Assembly: GCF_900130125.1 (NCBI RefSeq)
Contig: NZ_FQXY01000008.1
Span: forward strand, 124,001-188,000
Origin: Bacteroides congonensis
GTDB taxonomy: Bacteria > Bacteroidota > Bacteroidia > Bacteroidales > Bacteroidaceae
Reading direction: 5' to 3'
Length of the DNA: 64,000 bases
Both the position numbers and the translations under genes were made by a program. How positions within the stretch are numbered: position 1 is the stretch's first letter; every line of letters begins with the position of its first letter. The notes beneath the pieces were generated by a model. It saw only the letters and a program-made list of their open reading frames with translations. It was not told the origin of the DNA and ran no database searches. This document shows, in pieces, positions 27,039-35,186 of the stretch.

Positions 27039-28876
27039 TGGATCTATTCAATTATTTTCGAAGAGAAACCACAGAAGTGAATATTGGGGCTGTACCGTTG
27101 GGCGGCCCCAATTCTATTCGTGTCCAGTCGATGACCAACACGTCTACGCAGGATACGCAGGCTTGTGTGGAACAGGCAAAGCGAATTGTTGACGCGGGTG
27201 GCGAATATGTCCGCCTGACAACGCAGGGCATCAAGGAAGCGGAAAACCTGATGAATATCAACATCGGTTTGCGCAGCCAGGGATATATGGTTCCGTTGGT
27301 TGCCGATGTGCATTTCAATCCGAAGGTTGCCGATGTAGCTGCTCAATATGCGGAAAAGGTGCGTATCAATCCGGGAAATTACGTAGATGCTGCGCGTACT
27401 TTTAAGAAACTGGAATATACAGATGAAGAGTACGCTCAGGAGATACGCAAGATTCACGACCGGTTTGTCCCTTTCCTGAATATCTGTAAGGAGAACCACA
27501 CGGCTATCCGTATCGGAGTGAACCATGGCTCTTTGTCCGACCGCATCATGTCACGCTATGGTGACACCCCCGCAGGAATGGTAGAATCCTGCATGGAATT
27601 TCTCCGTATCTGCGTCGAAGAGAACTTCACCGACGTAGTGATTTCTATCAAAGCGTCCAATACAGTCGTCATGGTGAAAACCGTCCGCCTGTTGGTAGAC
27701 GTGATGGAAAAAGAAGGCATGGCCTTCCCGCTGCACCTCGGAGTGACGGAAGCCGGAGACGGGGAAGACGGACGTATCAAGTCTGCTCTCGGCATCGGCG
27801 CGCTGTTGAGCGACGGACTTGGTGATACCATCCGTGTATCTTTGAGTGAAGCGCCCGAAGCGGAAATTCCCGTAGCCCGCAAACTGGTGGATTATATCCT
27901 GTTGAGGCAGAACCACCCTTATATCCCGGGACTGGAAGCACCGGACTTCAATTATCTGTCTCCCGAACGCCGCAAGACGAAAGCTGTCCGCAATATCGGT
28001 GGTGAACACGTCCCTGTGGTGATTGCCGACCGTATGGATGGAAAGACGGAAGTCAATCCCCAATTTACCCCGGATTATATCTATGCCGGACGCGCTTTGC
28101 CCGAACAACGGGAAGCGGGCGTGGAATATATCCTCGATGCCGACGTATGGCAAGGGGAATCCGGCACCTGGCCTGCTTTTAATCATGCGCAACTGCCACT
28201 GATGGGCGGCTGCAATGCAGAACTCAAATTCCTGTTTATGCCCTATATGGCACAAACGGACGAAGTAATAGCCTGCCTGAAGCAACACCCCGAAGTAGTC
28301 ATCATTTCCCAAAGCAATCACCCGAACCGTTTGGGCGAACACCGTGCGTTGGTACACCAACTGACAACGGAAGGTTTGCAAAACCCGGTTGTCTTCTTCC
28401 AACATTACGCTGAAGATAACGCAGAGGATTTGCAAATAAAATCTGCCGCTGATATGGGCGCCTTGATTTTTGACGGACTTTGCGATGGCATCTTCCTGTT
28501 CAACCAAGGCAGCCTGAGCCATGCGGTAGTGGACGCAACCGCTTTCGGAATCCTGCAAGCCGGACGTACCCGTACTTCCAAGACAGAGTATATCTCTTGT
28601 CCCGGTTGCGGACGCACGCTCTACGATTTGGAAAAGACAATTGCCCGCATCAAGGCGGCTACTTCACATCTTACGGGACTGAAGATCGGTATCATGGGAT
28701 GCATCGTGAACGGCCCCGGCGAAATGGCGGATGCTGACTACGGTTATGTAGGTGCCGGACGGGGTAAGATCAGCCTTTATAAAGGCAAAGTCTGTGTCGA
28801 GAAGAATATCCCCGAAGAAGAAGCAGTGGAAAGATTGCTGGAGTTTATCCGGCATGACAGGGAAGAAAACTCTTGA
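27038..28876 (+). CDS. ispG: 4-hydroxy-3-methylbut-2-en-1-yl diphosphate synthase, long form
   Basis: A 612-residue IspG (GcpE), the penultimate enzyme of the MEP isoprenoid pathway. It is much longer than the proteobacterial form (about 370) because it carries the central insert found in plants and Bacteroidetes (three-domain type). The N-terminal barrel has SIRVQSMTNT and VADVHFNP. The C-terminal 4Fe-4S domain supplies SCPGCGRTL (two Cys) and GIMGCIVNGPGEMADADYG (third Cys and ligand Glu). It is the last gene of the rpoN cluster, with a terminator following. Confidence 0.97.
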   Translation: MDLFNYFRRETTEVNIGAVPLGGPNSIRVQSMTNTSTQDTQACVEQAKRIVDAGGEYVRLTTQGIKEAENLMNINIGLRSQGYMVPLVADVHFNPKVADVAAQYAEKVRINPGNYVDAARTFKKLEYTDEEYAQEIRKIHDRFVPFLNICKENHTAIRIGVNHGSLSDRIMSRYGDTPAGMVESCMEFLRICVEENFTDVVISIKASNTVVMVKTVRLLVDVMEKEGMAFPLHLGVTEAGDGEDGRIKSALGIGALLSDGLGDTIRVSLSEAPEAEIPVARKLVDYILLRQNHPYIPGLEAPDFNYLSPERRKTKAVRNIGGEHVPVVIADRMDGKTEVNPQFTPDYIYAGRALPEQREAGVEYILDADVWQGESGTWPAFNHAQLPLMGGCNAELKFLFMPYMAQTDEVIACLKQHPEVVIISQSNHPNRLGEHRALVHQLTTEGLQNPVVFFQHYAEDNAEDLQIKSAADMGALIFDGLCDGIFLFNQGSLSHAVVDATAFGILQAGRTRTSKTEYISCPGCGRTLYDLEKTIARIKAATSHLTGLKIGIMGCIVNGPGEMADADYGYVGAGRGKISLYKGKVCVEKNIPEEEAVERLLEFIRHDREENS

Positions 28877-28885
28877 TACTATTAT

Positions 28886-28930
28886 TTTATGGGGTGCATC
28901 TGCTACGGATGTCACCCCATAAATTTTCCT
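28886..28930 (+). terminator. Intrinsic terminator after ispG
   Basis: TTTATGGGGTG (28886-28896) pairs with CACCCCATAAA (28913-28923), followed by TTTTCC. The 302-bp gap to the next gene also holds the palindrome at 29013 and a -7 box at 29136. Confidence 0.75.
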
Positions 28931-29012
28931 TGAATGCCAATTGCTGAATTTATTTTAGCTCTTTGAGTTCTTCTTTTTTGTTATAAATACTCGAAATCAA
29001 TGATTTAATGTT

Positions 29013-29043
29013 GGTAACCGTGGTTACAGTAACCATCGTTACC
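29013..29043. promoter_or_regulatory. 31-bp palindrome of GGTAACC half sites
   Basis: Arms 29013-29027 and 29029-29043 are reverse complements with two mismatches around a central A. Each arm itself contains two GTAAC/GTTAC elements. It lies about 93 bp upstream of the -7 box at 29136. It could be an operator or a cruciform; it lacks a T-run and so is a poor terminator. Confidence 0.6.
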
Positions 29044-29135
29044 AGAGTGTGTGTGCTTTTAGTCAATAACGTGCAATTGTATTTCCTAGAAAAATAATAA
29101 ATGCGATATAAATTGTCTTACTAATCAATTTGCTG

Positions 29136-29143
29136 TAACTTTG
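29136..29143 (+). promoter_or_regulatory. -7 box for the DUF6078 gene
   Basis: TAACTTTG matches TAnnTTTG, 36 bp upstream of the start codon at 29179. Confidence 0.55.
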
Positions 29144-29178
29144 TATTGTCAAATAAGAAAGCAAAATAAAATACGATA

Positions 29179-29706
29179 ATGGAAGAAAATTTTGACTACC
29201 AGGCAGTGCCCTGTGGTTTCACCCACTGCTTCAATAACCAATGTCCGAAAGGAGAAAAATGCCTGCATCGCTTGGTGGCAATGCATAGTACCAATCAGTA
29301 CCCCACCCTGTCTGTGGTAAACCCCAATTGTATTCCGGAAGATGCAAACGCTTGTTCTTTTTATAAGCCGGTTCGGAAGATACGGGTGGCGTGGGGAGTT
29401 AAGCATTTGCTGGATAACGTGCCCCATAAGGATGCGGAAGTGCTTAAAAGCCAAATGCTTGGATATTTCGGACGCGGGATGTATTACCGTTTTTACCGGA
29501 AAGAGAAATATTTGTCTCCTGAACAGCAGGAATATATCCGTAGAATTTTTCGCCAAAAAGGTATAACTGAAGAACCTGCGTTTGATTCCTACACAGAAGA
29601 ATATAAAGGTTCTTCTTCAAATTTGGTGGTAAATTCTTTATCTCTTTATTTCCAAGTTAATAATTATCCCTTTTTATTTACTTTCATAAGAAAATATAGG
29701 CACTGA
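29179..29706 (+). CDS. DUF6078 family protein, 3' end altered by an inserted element
   Basis: A 175-residue protein with an N-terminal Cys-rich stretch (PCGFTHCFNNQCPKGEKCLH, about residues 11-30), HST and NPNCIPEDANACSFY, which could bind metal or act in redox chemistry, and GYFGRGMYYRFYRKEKYLSPEQQ in the middle. This is the Bacteroides DUF6078 family, function unknown. After FDSYTEEY (about residue 140) the frame runs into the 153-bp terminal-repeat element at 29608, so the last 30 or so residues are probably element-derived and not native. Whether the altered protein works is unknown. Confidence 0.72.
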   Translation: MEENFDYQAVPCGFTHCFNNQCPKGEKCLHRLVAMHSTNQYPTLSVVNPNCIPEDANACSFYKPVRKIRVAWGVKHLLDNVPHKDAEVLKSQMLGYFGRGMYYRFYRKEKYLSPEQQEYIRRIFRQKGITEEPAFDSYTEEYKGSSSNLVVNSLSLYFQVNNYPFLFTFIRKYRH

Positions 29707-29760
29707 CTGAATTAGTTAAATGAGCGGAGAAAAACTTACCACCAAATTTGACGAAGAACC
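29608..29760. mobile_element. 153-bp MITE-like element with ISL3-type terminal inverted repeats
   Basis: The ends are near-perfect inverted repeats: 29608-29632 starts GGTTCTTCTTCAAATTTGG, and the complement of 29736-29760 starts GGTTCTTCGTCAAATTTGG, one mismatch in 25 bp. GGxTCTT at the tips is the pattern of the ISL3 family, but there is no transposase. No clear 8-bp target duplication was found; TATAAA occurs just outside on the left and a few bases out on the right. The left end lies inside the DUF6078 reading frame. Confidence 0.75.
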
Positions 29761-29847
29761 GTTTTATAAACTTTATTGTAGGAGATTTGGTATCTATTGA
29801 TGATATGCATTCCTAGTTTTGTAGCTTTTGCTCCCTCCAAAAAATAA

Positions 29848-29878
29848 GGGGAACTCTCGGATAAATCCGTTCGTCCCC
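29848..29878 (-). terminator. Nested hairpin with minus-strand T-run
   Basis: GGGGA...TCCCC encloses a CGGA-TAAA-TCCG hairpin. Read on the minus strand the stem is followed by TTATTTTTT, so it may terminate leftward transcription. The surrounding 29761-29930 has an open minus-strand frame with no usable start and no gene I can support. Confidence 0.5.
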
Positions 29879-29970
29879 CTCCGGGTCTTAGCCAATTCTT
29901 AATAATATTTTGTCAAAGACAAGTAACAACATATGAATATAATGTTTTTGACTTACAATTTTATAGACAT

Positions 29971-30167
29971 AAAAAAAGCGGAAGGGTATTTACCTATCCG
30001 CAAACGAGGGAGTCCAAGCCCTAAACGCACAAACAGGAAACACCCCCCGCCATATTTGCAGGGAGCATCTATCTGTTTCATGTGCGTTGATTTTATTTTG
30101 GACTTTTCATTGGCACAGAAATCAGCTAAACGCTTTTTTTTTAATATAAAAATGCAGTCGCGCTACG
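29971..30167 (-). ncRNA. Candidate structured small RNA, about 195 nt
   Basis: On the minus strand a perfect -7 box (30174-30181) precedes a transcript that would begin near 30167. It contains a short 5' hairpin (AGTCG...CGACT), an A-rich single strand, then a long rod. In the rod 30098-30103 (TTGGAC) pairs with 30012-30017 (GTCCAA), 30082-30088 (GTGCGTT) with 30024-30030 (AACGCAC), and 30073-30078 (CTGTTT) with 30031-30036 (AAACAG). It ends in a terminator, GCGGA...TCCGC with inner GGTA/TACC (29978-30001), followed by seven U. A 6S-type or Bacteroidales-1-type RNA is possible, but I cannot confirm the family from memory. Confidence 0.68.
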
Positions 30168-30173
30168 ACTGTG

Positions 30174-30181
30174 CAAAGATA
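30174..30181 (-). promoter_or_regulatory. -7 box for the small RNA
   Basis: The minus strand reads TATCTTTG, a perfect TAnnTTTG match, directly followed by the GCACAGTCG start region of the RNA. Confidence 0.6.
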
Positions 30182-30369
30182 GCAATAAATTGAATCATGC
30201 TCTTATCAATCCTCAGTTTTTTGTGGCAATTGTTTTCTCTTTTAATGATTGTCCGACTTATTTGTTTTTCAACAGGTAATTATATTCATCCAAGATTTGT
30301 TGATATTCTGTAAAATCTTACTATTTTGTGGCACATGATTTCTAAACAATAATTAAATTATTTATTCTT

Positions 30370-30999
30370 ATGAAAAAGATTCTGTTATTTTTCGCTTTAG
30401 TAGCGATGAGTGTAGTGAGTATCAACGCGCAGGATAATCTGAAATGGGGTGTGATGGCAGGTATGAATGTCAGCAAATACACTATTACCGGCTTTGACAG
30501 TAGGATAGGTTTTCATGCAGGTGTAAAAGCCGAATTGGGGTTGTCTCAGGAAGCGAGCGGGGCATATATGGATTTTGCTGCGTTGTTGACACTAAAAGGT
30601 GCGAAGATTGATGCAGGCTCACTTGCAAGTTTTAAAATGAATCCGTATTATTTGGAAGTACCGGTACATATCGGTTATAAATATGCTGTGAATGATGATT
30701 TTGCATTGTTTGGTAGTGCAGGCCCTTATATTGCTGTCGGCTTGTTTGGAAAGGCTAAAGCAAAGGTTGATGGTGATCTTGTCGATTTAGGAGAGTTTGG
30801 TGGCAACTCTGCATCCGAAGATATATTTGGCGATGACGGATTTAAACGGTTCGATTTCGGTCTTGGCTTGAAAGCGGGTGTTGAGTTCAGTAAGAAATAT
30901 CAGGTTGCTATAAGCTATGACTTCGGTTTGGTAGAAGTGGCAAAAGATTTGGGAATGAAGAACAGAAACCTGATGATTTCATTGGGATATATGTTCTAA
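30370..30999 (+). CDS. Outer-membrane beta-barrel protein (PorT-like/OMP_b-brl family)
   Basis: A 209-residue protein with a signal peptide (MKKILLFFALVAMSVVSINA, cut before QDN) and alternating hydrophobic beta strands throughout. It ends in MISLGYMF, an aromatic-terminated last strand as expected for barrel insertion. GVMAGMNVSKY at the first strand is typical of the family. Role unknown; such small barrels are common in Bacteroides. It appears monocistronic. A 170-bp AT-rich leader separates it from the divergent small RNA promoter. Confidence 0.85.
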   Translation: MKKILLFFALVAMSVVSINAQDNLKWGVMAGMNVSKYTITGFDSRIGFHAGVKAELGLSQEASGAYMDFAALLTLKGAKIDAGSLASFKMNPYYLEVPVHIGYKYAVNDDFALFGSAGPYIAVGLFGKAKAKVDGDLVDLGEFGGNSASEDIFGDDGFKRFDFGLGLKAGVEFSKKYQVAISYDFGLVEVAKDLGMKNRNLMISLGYMF

Positions 31000-31025
31000 A
31001 AAATAGGTTGAAGGTAGGAATTTTA

Positions 31026-31110
31026 AATTCAAGAATATTGGAAAGTAAGGTTTTCATTTATTGTACCACTGATAAGCGGTATTATAATGAATGCCTTACT
31101 TTCTTTTATT
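31026..31110 (+). pseudogene. Remnant of a metal P-type ATPase gene
   Basis: This 85-bp stretch aligns with 32640-32724 inside the intact ATPase gene. The shared run GGTATTATAATGAATGCC (one difference) and TTCAAGAATA-TGGAAAG are striking. Read in frame it still encodes QEYWKVRFSFIVPLISG and IIMNALLSFI, close to the intact QEYWKAGLSFILLISG and IIMNALDFSF. A TAA lies directly upstream and the similarity stops soon after. It is a decayed partial duplicate flanking the AAA_14 gene. Confidence 0.75.
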
Positions 31111-31219
31111 GTTGGAACAGAACTATAGGAAAAGATTGTTACGATAGGTAAAAAGAAGGTGTTGCTTAATATATTGAGCATAAATTTGCTATATTTGTGC
31201 AATATAAAAAGCATGTTTT

Positions 31220-32488
31220 ATGGAAAAACGGATAATAAAGGCAATTATAGCCGAACGTCAGCAAGAAATCGGTAAGATTCAGTTGGTTGAGAGACCTATA
31301 TATTTTGAGGAGCAGGCGAATTATGTTCTGGTCGGTATTCGTCGGGCAGGTAAATCTTATCAAATGTATCAGGATATACAGAATCTTGTGAAATCGGGCA
31401 AAGCTACGCTTGAAGATTGCCTTTACATTAATTTTGAAGATGAACGAATCTCTTCCATTGAAGCTTCAGAACTGGGACTTCTATTGGAGTGTTATACTGA
31501 AATGTATGATAACCGCAAACCCTTGATTTATCTTGATGAGATTCAAAATATTGAGGGATGGGAGAAATTCGCTCGTAGACTGGCTGATTCTAAATATAGG
31601 GTTTTTATAACCGGAAGCAACGCGAAAATGCTTAGTAAGGATATTGCAACTACTTTAGGCGGACGATATATCATACGGGAAGTGTTTCCCTTTTCATTTG
31701 CCGAGTATCTGACTTTTCATCAGATTCATTTGAAGACAAACTGGGAATTTGATCCGGAGCAACGGTTGGAAGTCATTAAATTGTTCAATACCTATTTTCA
31801 TTTCGGTGGATTTGCCGAAACATTCTCTCTGACAGATAAACGGGAATGGATTAATTCGCTATATCAAAAGATTCTGTTGGGGGATATTATAGCACGTAAC
31901 GAGATTCGCAATAGTGGTGCTATCCGCCTGCTGGCAAGGAAACTTGCTGAAAGTGTCATGCAGCCAACTACACAGACACGGTTATTGCATATTGTAAAAT
32001 CTTCAGGTAGTGGCATCAGCCGTAATACATTAGCGGATTATCTGACTTATATGAATGATGTTTATCTGACTTTTAACATCCCCAATTTTACAGATTCAGT
32101 AGCTGAACGTATGTCTAGTTGTAAAAGGTATTTTTATGATAACGGATTGCTTAGTAATTTTCTGATAAATGCCGAAACTAAGTTGTTGGAGAATATCGTG
32201 GCTGTAAATCTGATAGAACGGTATGGTAAAGAAGAAGATAGGGTTTTCTTTTATAATAAGGGTGTTGAGGTGGATTTTTATATTCCTGATGAAGAAATGG
32301 CTATACAAGTATCATATAGCATTGATGATCCGATTACTCGGGAGCGGGAAGTCAGGGCTTTATATAAAATGTCGGAAGTTTTTGGTATCAAAAAAGCCTT
32401 TGTCATTACTTGGGATGAGGAAAGGACTATTTCAGAAAATGAGCTGGGCATAGAAGTCGTGCCTGTTTGGAAATGGTTGTTGAGGTAA
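31220..32488 (+). CDS. ATP-binding protein with AAA_14 and DUF4143 domains
   Basis: A 422-residue protein. The N-terminal ATPase has Walker A GIRRAGKSYQ (about residues 37-46), Walker B PLIYLDEIQNIEGWE, and the family motif ITGSNAKMLSKD followed by GGRYIIREVFPFSFAEYL. The C-terminal DUF4143 has KRYFYDNGLLSNF and FYNKGVEVDFYI, which resembles a degenerate PD-(D/E)XK fold. The family is widespread and function unassigned; some members lie near toxin or defence genes. Its codon use is more AT-rich than the operons around it, and it is bracketed by the ATPase remnant and the intact ATPase, suggesting insertion. Confidence 0.9.
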   Translation: MEKRIIKAIIAERQQEIGKIQLVERPIYFEEQANYVLVGIRRAGKSYQMYQDIQNLVKSGKATLEDCLYINFEDERISSIEASELGLLLECYTEMYDNRKPLIYLDEIQNIEGWEKFARRLADSKYRVFITGSNAKMLSKDIATTLGGRYIIREVFPFSFAEYLTFHQIHLKTNWEFDPEQRLEVIKLFNTYFHFGGFAETFSLTDKREWINSLYQKILLGDIIARNEIRNSGAIRLLARKLAESVMQPTTQTRLLHIVKSSGSGISRNTLADYLTYMNDVYLTFNIPNFTDSVAERMSSCKRYFYDNGLLSNFLINAETKLLENIVAVNLIERYGKEEDRVFFYNKGVEVDFYIPDEEMAIQVSYSIDDPITREREVRALYKMSEVFGIKKAFVITWDEERTISENELGIEVVPVWKWLLR

Positions 32489-32499
32489 GGTAATCTGTT

Positions 32500-32519
32500 G
32501 TTGCATGATAATTTGCAAC
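32500..32519. promoter_or_regulatory. Palindromic operator candidate upstream of the metal ATPase
   Basis: GTTGCA-N8-TGCAAC is a hyphenated dyad, and a third GTTGCA follows at 32523-32528. It ends 21 bp before the -7 box at 32541 and so overlaps the -33 region. A Fur-family repressor is encoded two genes into this operon. That it is the binding site is an inference. Confidence 0.55.
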
Positions 32520-32540
32520 TTTGTTGCACGAATCATTCAC

Positions 32541-32548
32541 TACCTTTG
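32541..32548 (+). promoter_or_regulatory. -7 box of the metal ATPase operon
   Basis: TACCTTTG matches TAnnTTTG; TTTG at 32520-32523 may be the -33 element, slightly close. Transcription would start about 32556, leaving a leader of only a few bases before ATG 32562 and about 15 bases before ATG 32571. Confidence 0.6.
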
Positions 32549-32561
32549 TTGTAACTAAAAG

Positions 32562-34517
32562 ATGAAAGATATGGGACATTGTAGTTGCTGTGCACACGGA
32601 TGTGCATCTGAAAAGGAAATTGAAGTTAAGAATTCTATATTTCAAGAATACTGGAAAGCAGGGCTTTCATTTATATTGCTGATAAGTGGTATTATAATGA
32701 ATGCCCTGGATTTCTCTTTTTTTCATAAAGAGTATGTAGCCTTAATCTGGTATATTGTAGCTTATCTTCCCGTTGGACTCCCTGTTATAAAAGAAGCATG
32801 GGAGAACATGAAAGAGAAAGACTGCTTCAGTGAGTTTACTCTAATGATTGTTGCCACAATCGGAGCTTTCTATATTGGTGAATATCCAGAGGGGGTAGCT
32901 GTGATGCTGTTTTATACCATTGGAGAACTGTTTCAGGACAAGGCAGTCGATAAAGCAAAACGTAATATCGGTGCTTTATTGGATGTAAGGCCGGAGAAGG
33001 CTTTGGTATTGAGAGATAACAGTCTGATTACAGAAAGCCCGAAGAATGTAAAGGTCGGTGAGATTATAGAGATAAAATCAGGCGAGAGAGTCCCTTTGGA
33101 CGGAGTGATGCTCAACGAAGTCGCCGCTTTTAATACGGCGGCATTGACAGGTGAAAGCGTTCCCCGCAATATTCGCGAAGGTGAAGAAGTGCTTGCCGGA
33201 ATGATTGTGACGGATAAAGTGATTCGAATCAAGGTGACAAGACCATTCGATAAGAGTGCGCTTGCCCGGATATTGGAACTTGTGCAAAATGCTTCGGAGC
33301 GAAAAGCCCCGGCGGAATTGTTTATCCGTAAATTTGCACGTATCTATACACCTATTGTTATAGGACTGGCGGCATTGATCGTACTCCTTCCGTTTGTTTA
33401 TTCATTCATTGATACTCAGTTTGCATTTGTGTTTAATGACTGGCTGTACAGAGCCTTGGTCTTCCTGGTGATTTCGTGCCCGTGTGCTTTGGTAGTAAGT
33501 ATTCCACTAGGATATTTTGGTGGCATCGGAGCTGCTTCCCGCTTGGGAATCTTATTCAAAGGTGGTAATTATCTGGATGCAATTACTAAAATCAACACGG
33601 TTGTGTTCGATAAAACAGGTACTCTGACTAAAGGAACATTTGAAGTGCAGGAGTGTAAATCCGCATCCGGTATTTCAGAAAAGGAATTGATTGGAATGCT
33701 AGCTTCGGTAGAGAGTGACAGTACGCATCCGATTGCTAAAGCCATCGTGAACTATGCAAAGCTGCAAAACGTAGAACTGCTACCGGTCACCGGTACAAAA
33801 GAATTTGCCGGATTCGGCTTGGAAGCAATGATTAACGGAACTCCGGTATGGGTCGGAAACTGTCGTTTACTATCCAAATTCAATATCGAATATCCGGCAG
33901 AGTTATTACAGATTACCGATACGATTGTAGTCTGCGCCATTGGAACAGATTATGCAGGTTATTTGTTACTGGCTGATACACTGAAAGATGATGCAAAGAA
34001 AGCTATTGATGATTTAAAAATGTTGCATATCAAAAACATTCAGATATTATCCGGTGATAAACAAAGTATTGTTACTAACTTTGCGGAAAAGCTCGGTATC
34101 ACAAGTGCTTATGGCGATTTGTTGCCGGAAGGGAAAGTGCGGCATTTGGAAGAACTGCGGCAGGACGGGACGAATCAGATTGCATTTGTCGGCGACGGAA
34201 TGAATGACGCGCCGGTACTTGCGTTGAGCCATGTCGGTATCGCCATGGGGGGATTGGGTAGCGATGCGGCCATTGAAACAGCTGATGTCGTGATACAGAC
34301 AGACCAGCCCTCTAAAGTGGCCGAAGCCATAAAGGTAGGAAAGCTGACGCGCAGGATTATCTGGCAGAATGTTTCACTGGCATTCGGAGTGAAACTGCTC
34401 GTACTGATATTGGGAGCCGGTGGTATAGCTACCCTTTGGGAAGCGGTCTTTGCAGACGTCGGTGTTGCGCTGCTCGCCATTATGAATGCCGTAAGAATAC
34501 AGAAAATGATAAAATAA
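32562..34517 (+). CDS. Heavy-metal P1B-type ATPase (Zn/Cd/Co type)
   Basis: A 651-residue cation exporter. Seen: TGESVP (actuator), the metal-transport motif ISCPCALVVSIPLG in M6, DKTGTLTKG (phosphorylation), STHPIAKAIV (HP motif) and FVGDGMNDAPVL (hinge). CPC with a late conserved Asp (FADVGVALLAIMN) suggests the zinc/cadmium class. Instead of an N-terminal HMA domain there is a short Cys/His cluster, HCSCCAHGC (residues 5-13). The start could be ATG 32562 or 32571. It is cotranscribed with a Fur-type regulator 6 bp downstream, a typical metal-efflux operon. Confidence 0.92.
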   Translation: MKDMGHCSCCAHGCASEKEIEVKNSIFQEYWKAGLSFILLISGIIMNALDFSFFHKEYVALIWYIVAYLPVGLPVIKEAWENMKEKDCFSEFTLMIVATIGAFYIGEYPEGVAVMLFYTIGELFQDKAVDKAKRNIGALLDVRPEKALVLRDNSLITESPKNVKVGEIIEIKSGERVPLDGVMLNEVAAFNTAALTGESVPRNIREGEEVLAGMIVTDKVIRIKVTRPFDKSALARILELVQNASERKAPAELFIRKFARIYTPIVIGLAALIVLLPFVYSFIDTQFAFVFNDWLYRALVFLVISCPCALVVSIPLGYFGGIGAASRLGILFKGGNYLDAITKINTVVFDKTGTLTKGTFEVQECKSASGISEKELIGMLASVESDSTHPIAKAIVNYAKLQNVELLPVTGTKEFAGFGLEAMINGTPVWVGNCRLLSKFNIEYPAELLQITDTIVVCAIGTDYAGYLLLADTLKDDAKKAIDDLKMLHIKNIQILSGDKQSIVTNFAEKLGITSAYGDLLPEGKVRHLEELRQDGTNQIAFVGDGMNDAPVLALSHVGIAMGGLGSDAAIETADVVIQTDQPSKVAEAIKVGKLTRRIIWQNVSLAFGVKLLVLILGAGGIATLWEAVFADVGVALLAIMNAVRIQKMIK

Positions 34518-34523
34518 GAGACT

Positions 34524-34946
34524 ATGGAAGAGAATATTTATTTGGATAAGTTGGCACGGAGAGATATCAAGCCGACAGCAATAAGGCTTCTCATACTAAA
34601 GAATATGATGGAAGTTGAACGTGCGGTATCATTGCTCGATTTGGAAACTCTGCTGGATACGGTGGATAAATCAACCATCTCCCGGACAATAGCCCTCTTT
34701 TTGTCTCATCACCTGATACATAGCATAGATGATGGAAGCGGTTCGTTGAAATATGCTGTTTGTGATAATTCCTGCAATTGTGTGGTGCAGGATTTACATT
34801 CACATTTCTATTGTGAGAAATGCCACAAGACATTCTGCCTGGAAGGTACGCATATTCCTGTGATTGATTTGCCGAAAGGGTTTGCTTTGCATAGCATTAA
34901 CTATGTATTAAAGGGGATTTGCCCGGAATGTTCTTCTCGAAAATAA
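34524..34946 (+). CDS. Fur-family metalloregulator
   Basis: A 140-residue winged-helix repressor. The DNA-binding half includes KPTAIRLLIL and DKSTISRTIALF (recognition helix). The metal half has HSHFYCEKCHKTFCL, a CxxC structural zinc site with the adjacent His/Cys ligands, and a C-terminal CPEC. It is shorter at the N-terminus than E. coli Fur. Position directly after a zinc/cadmium-type exporter suggests a Zur-like or efflux-controlling role. Regulation of its own operon through the dyad at 32500 is inferred. Confidence 0.88.
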   Translation: MEENIYLDKLARRDIKPTAIRLLILKNMMEVERAVSLLDLETLLDTVDKSTISRTIALFLSHHLIHSIDDGSGSLKYAVCDNSCNCVVQDLHSHFYCEKCHKTFCLEGTHIPVIDLPKGFALHSINYVLKGICPECSSRK

Positions 34947-35093
34947 TCTGTATTTGATACTATGTGGGCCGAAGTTTGTAGTTATTGATTAATTTAGACG
35001 CAATAATCACTGTTTTTTAAACTTTAGGTGTCAAAAGTATCTGTTTAATCACTTTTTTAATTTTAATTGTTTTTTTAGTCTATAAAAGATTCC

Positions 35094-35101
35094 TATATTT
35101 G
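35094..35101 (+). promoter_or_regulatory. -7 box for the lipoprotein gene
   Basis: TATATTTG matches TAnnTTTG; the start codon is 86 bp further on, so the leader is fairly long. The 240-bp gap before it shows no other structure. Confidence 0.6.
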
Positions 35102-35186
35102 CGGTATTAATTATTGTTACTTTGTGGATATTATGATAGAACATAATTATAAATATGCAAACATAACATTTTAAAAGTGTATAGAT

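Noticed and set aside
27551..28558. 335-codon minus-strand ORF
   Set aside because: It is antisense to ispG; open only as a by-product of ispG codon use.
29933..30193. 86-codon plus-strand ORF
   Set aside because: It lies antisense across the small RNA, including its promoter and terminator, and has no protein-like features.
30329..30345. Sigma-54 -24/-12 promoter upstream of the barrel gene (TGGCAC...)
   Set aside because: The -24 half fits but the -12 GC is CT, so the match is too weak.
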